Assembly: GCF_020382885.2 (NCBI RefSeq)
Contig: NC_058499.1
Location: 7,487,872-7,551,871, forward strand
DNA from: Scatophagus argus
Lineage: Eukaryota; Chordata; Actinopteri; Scatophagidae
Reading direction: 5' to 3'
DNA length: 64,000 nucleotides
Below the pieces are notes generated by a model. It saw only the letters and a list, made by a program, of their open reading frames with translations, was not told where the DNA came from and did not search any database. This document shows, one piece after another, positions 62,346 through 64,000 of the stretch (positions are counted from its first letter, which is position 1; each line of letters begins with the position of its first letter). The translations under genes were made by a program, and so were the position numbers.

Positions 62346-64000
62346 AGTTTCAGGGTGCAGAACCCAGTTAACACAGTCTGAAATTTGTCCAGTTCTGTGT
62401 TTGCAGGTCATTTAGTCTCCTGTTGACTGTGTGTTATTTGTGGTTGAGCATGTGCATCAAGTATGATGCTTGAAAATCCTCACTGCCAGCATCTGAACCT
62501 ACATCAGAGTATAAGCTTTGTGGCAGTATTTTGCAGGCCTGTGTCTGGAAAAATATTTTAAAAAGTGTCTAAGCATCTGTGATACATGCTCTCATTCTTT
62601 ACATATAACATAAAAGTGCTGGGATTCAAAAGTTCACTTTTTATTTTAGTTTTAGTTTCTTCAGCTGGGGAAAGAACCAGAAAATCTTGCCCACTGTCAG
62701 TAACTTGTACTCAGTTTTTAACATTTTGCTCTCCAGACTTTCATCATAAAGTTTTTTTAAGTGATGCTACGGTTGGTTAGACTTCTTTGTGCAACCTGCT
62801 GAGTTTTTCAATTCCTTTTTTAGCTTCTTCTCACCTTTTGTGAATTCTTCAGCATTTTCTTTCTGCACAAGGTTTGTTCGCTTTTGTCAGCAAGCACCAA
62901 TACCACTTTTACATTTTTTAACATTACAGTTTTAACACTTGCTTTAGTTAGAGTAAACACTTCGAGTTTTACCAAAATAATTAACTTCCACACTTGCACA
63001 TTAAGTCTGAATAGTTATTCTGGGGGGAGTTGGGAAAGAGAAATTCATCAGAAGACCTATCATAACGCTTTCAGTACTCAGCCAGAGAGCTTAAAATGAG
63101 ATGGTGTTGAACTGACGTTTTAAATAATTTCTCCAAAAAGTTAACTTTATTTGGTCTTTGGAGATTAACTAGGATTAATATGAATTTGACCTTGGGTTCG
63201 GAGAGAAGAAGATAAGCAAGCAGATAATTGAATCAATGTTTTATTCAGCATTTGTATTTCATCTTAGTATATTTTTTAAGCTCTGGTTTAGATCCAATCT
63301 TAAACTATGAAAATGCTGATCTACTTGTGTCATTTAAGAGAAGGTGCAAAACTGAAAAAGTTTTGTTTAGGAGCTCATTGCAACATTTTTCACAAATAGA
63401 CAATATAATAGACAATTAGTGTTGAATATTCTGACCTTTGCTTGTGTTACGGATTAATTATACAAAACTTTTCAGCAGTAGAGGAAATCAATTTTCTCTA
63501 TTTTGAGAATGGTAATTAGCCTCATCCCCTTAGATAAGTCTATATACCCCAGAGTTTAACTTAAATTTAATCACAACTGCAGGTCACCAAGGTTAAAGCG
63601 TCATATTGATTGGAAAGGTAATTAACTTGAATGTGTAATGACAAGTACCTTAACTAACAACAGACATGCTCAGATGAGACATGGAGCTCATTTTGTAGAA
63701 CTGGTTTAGCATGGAGCTGTGGGTGGTGGACAGGCAGGTGATCAAACATGAATATCTGGTAATCACGAACAGCTTTAGTTTGCTTGTCTCTCAAACAAAT
63801 GAGCATCTCAGACTCAAAGTCCCACTAATGCCTCTACACATAGCAAGTCATCTCAGCAGTTTCTTTCATCCAAGTGTAACCTTCAGTTAATATTTTTTTG
63901 TCGGCAACTCCCTGAAGCATCTTTTCAAGTCCCATGAATGGCTAAAAAAATAAAGACCACTCTTTCATCTTGCCAAGCACTTAAATGAACTTCACCGTAC
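62346..64000. other. Noncoding sequence to the window edge
   Basis: No recognisable exon, repeat boundary or RNA gene was seen. The open frames are short and without splice partners. If the patch at 61.9-62.3 kb starts a plus-strand gene, this would be its first intron. Confidence 0.5.

Overview
The window is vertebrate nuclear DNA, most likely from a teleost fish, probably a percomorph. It has split genes with GT-AG introns, compact introns (mostly 0.1-3 kb), several fish-type SINE and LINE tails, and a decayed BEL/Pao retrotransposon. No bacterial, plasmid or CRISPR features are present.

Four protein-coding genes could be rebuilt exon by exon from splice sites and reading phase. From left to right they are prickle1 (+, coding 10252-16987, planar cell polarity PET/LIM protein), pphln1 (-, coding 35005 down to 21793, periphilin of the HUSH silencing complex), yaf2 (+, 36872-38328, RYBP/YAF2 subunit of variant PRC1) and gxylt1 (+, 40712-47549, Notch O-glucose xylosyltransferase). 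From memory, the same order and relative orientation occur on human 12q12 (PRICKLE1, PPHLN1, YAF2, GXYLT1), so this is a conserved syntenic block. ZCRB1, which I recall lying inside the human PPHLN1 locus, was not seen here.

Layout: 1-10.2 kb is noncoding, probably the 5' region or first intron of prickle1, with repeat pieces and one candidate noncoding exon. 10.2-17.7 kb is prickle1. 17.7-21.7 kb separates the convergent prickle1 and pphln1 3' ends and holds an exact 115-bp tandem duplication and a GC-richer block of unknown nature. 21.7-35.5 kb is pphln1. 35.5-36.9 kb is a head-to-head pphln1/yaf2 promoter region with a palindromic E-box. 36.9-38.9 kb is yaf2. 39.1-40.5 kb is repeat-rich and includes a SINE with exact 14-bp target-site duplications. 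40.7-48.7 kb is gxylt1. 48.7-57.9 kb is a gene desert. 57.9-59.4 kb is the BEL/Pao remnant. The last 4.6 kb shows only a CpG-richer patch near 61.9-62.3 kb that may be a transcription start.

The genes do not form one pathway. Two neighbours that share a promoter region (pphln1 and yaf2) both act in chromatin silencing. I found no undescribed multi-gene system. The most interesting points are a yaf2 stop codon lying inside a tail that still resembles the mammalian protein, a splice-phase conflict in pphln1, a perfect 20-bp-arm palindrome, and the possible transcription start at 62 kb.
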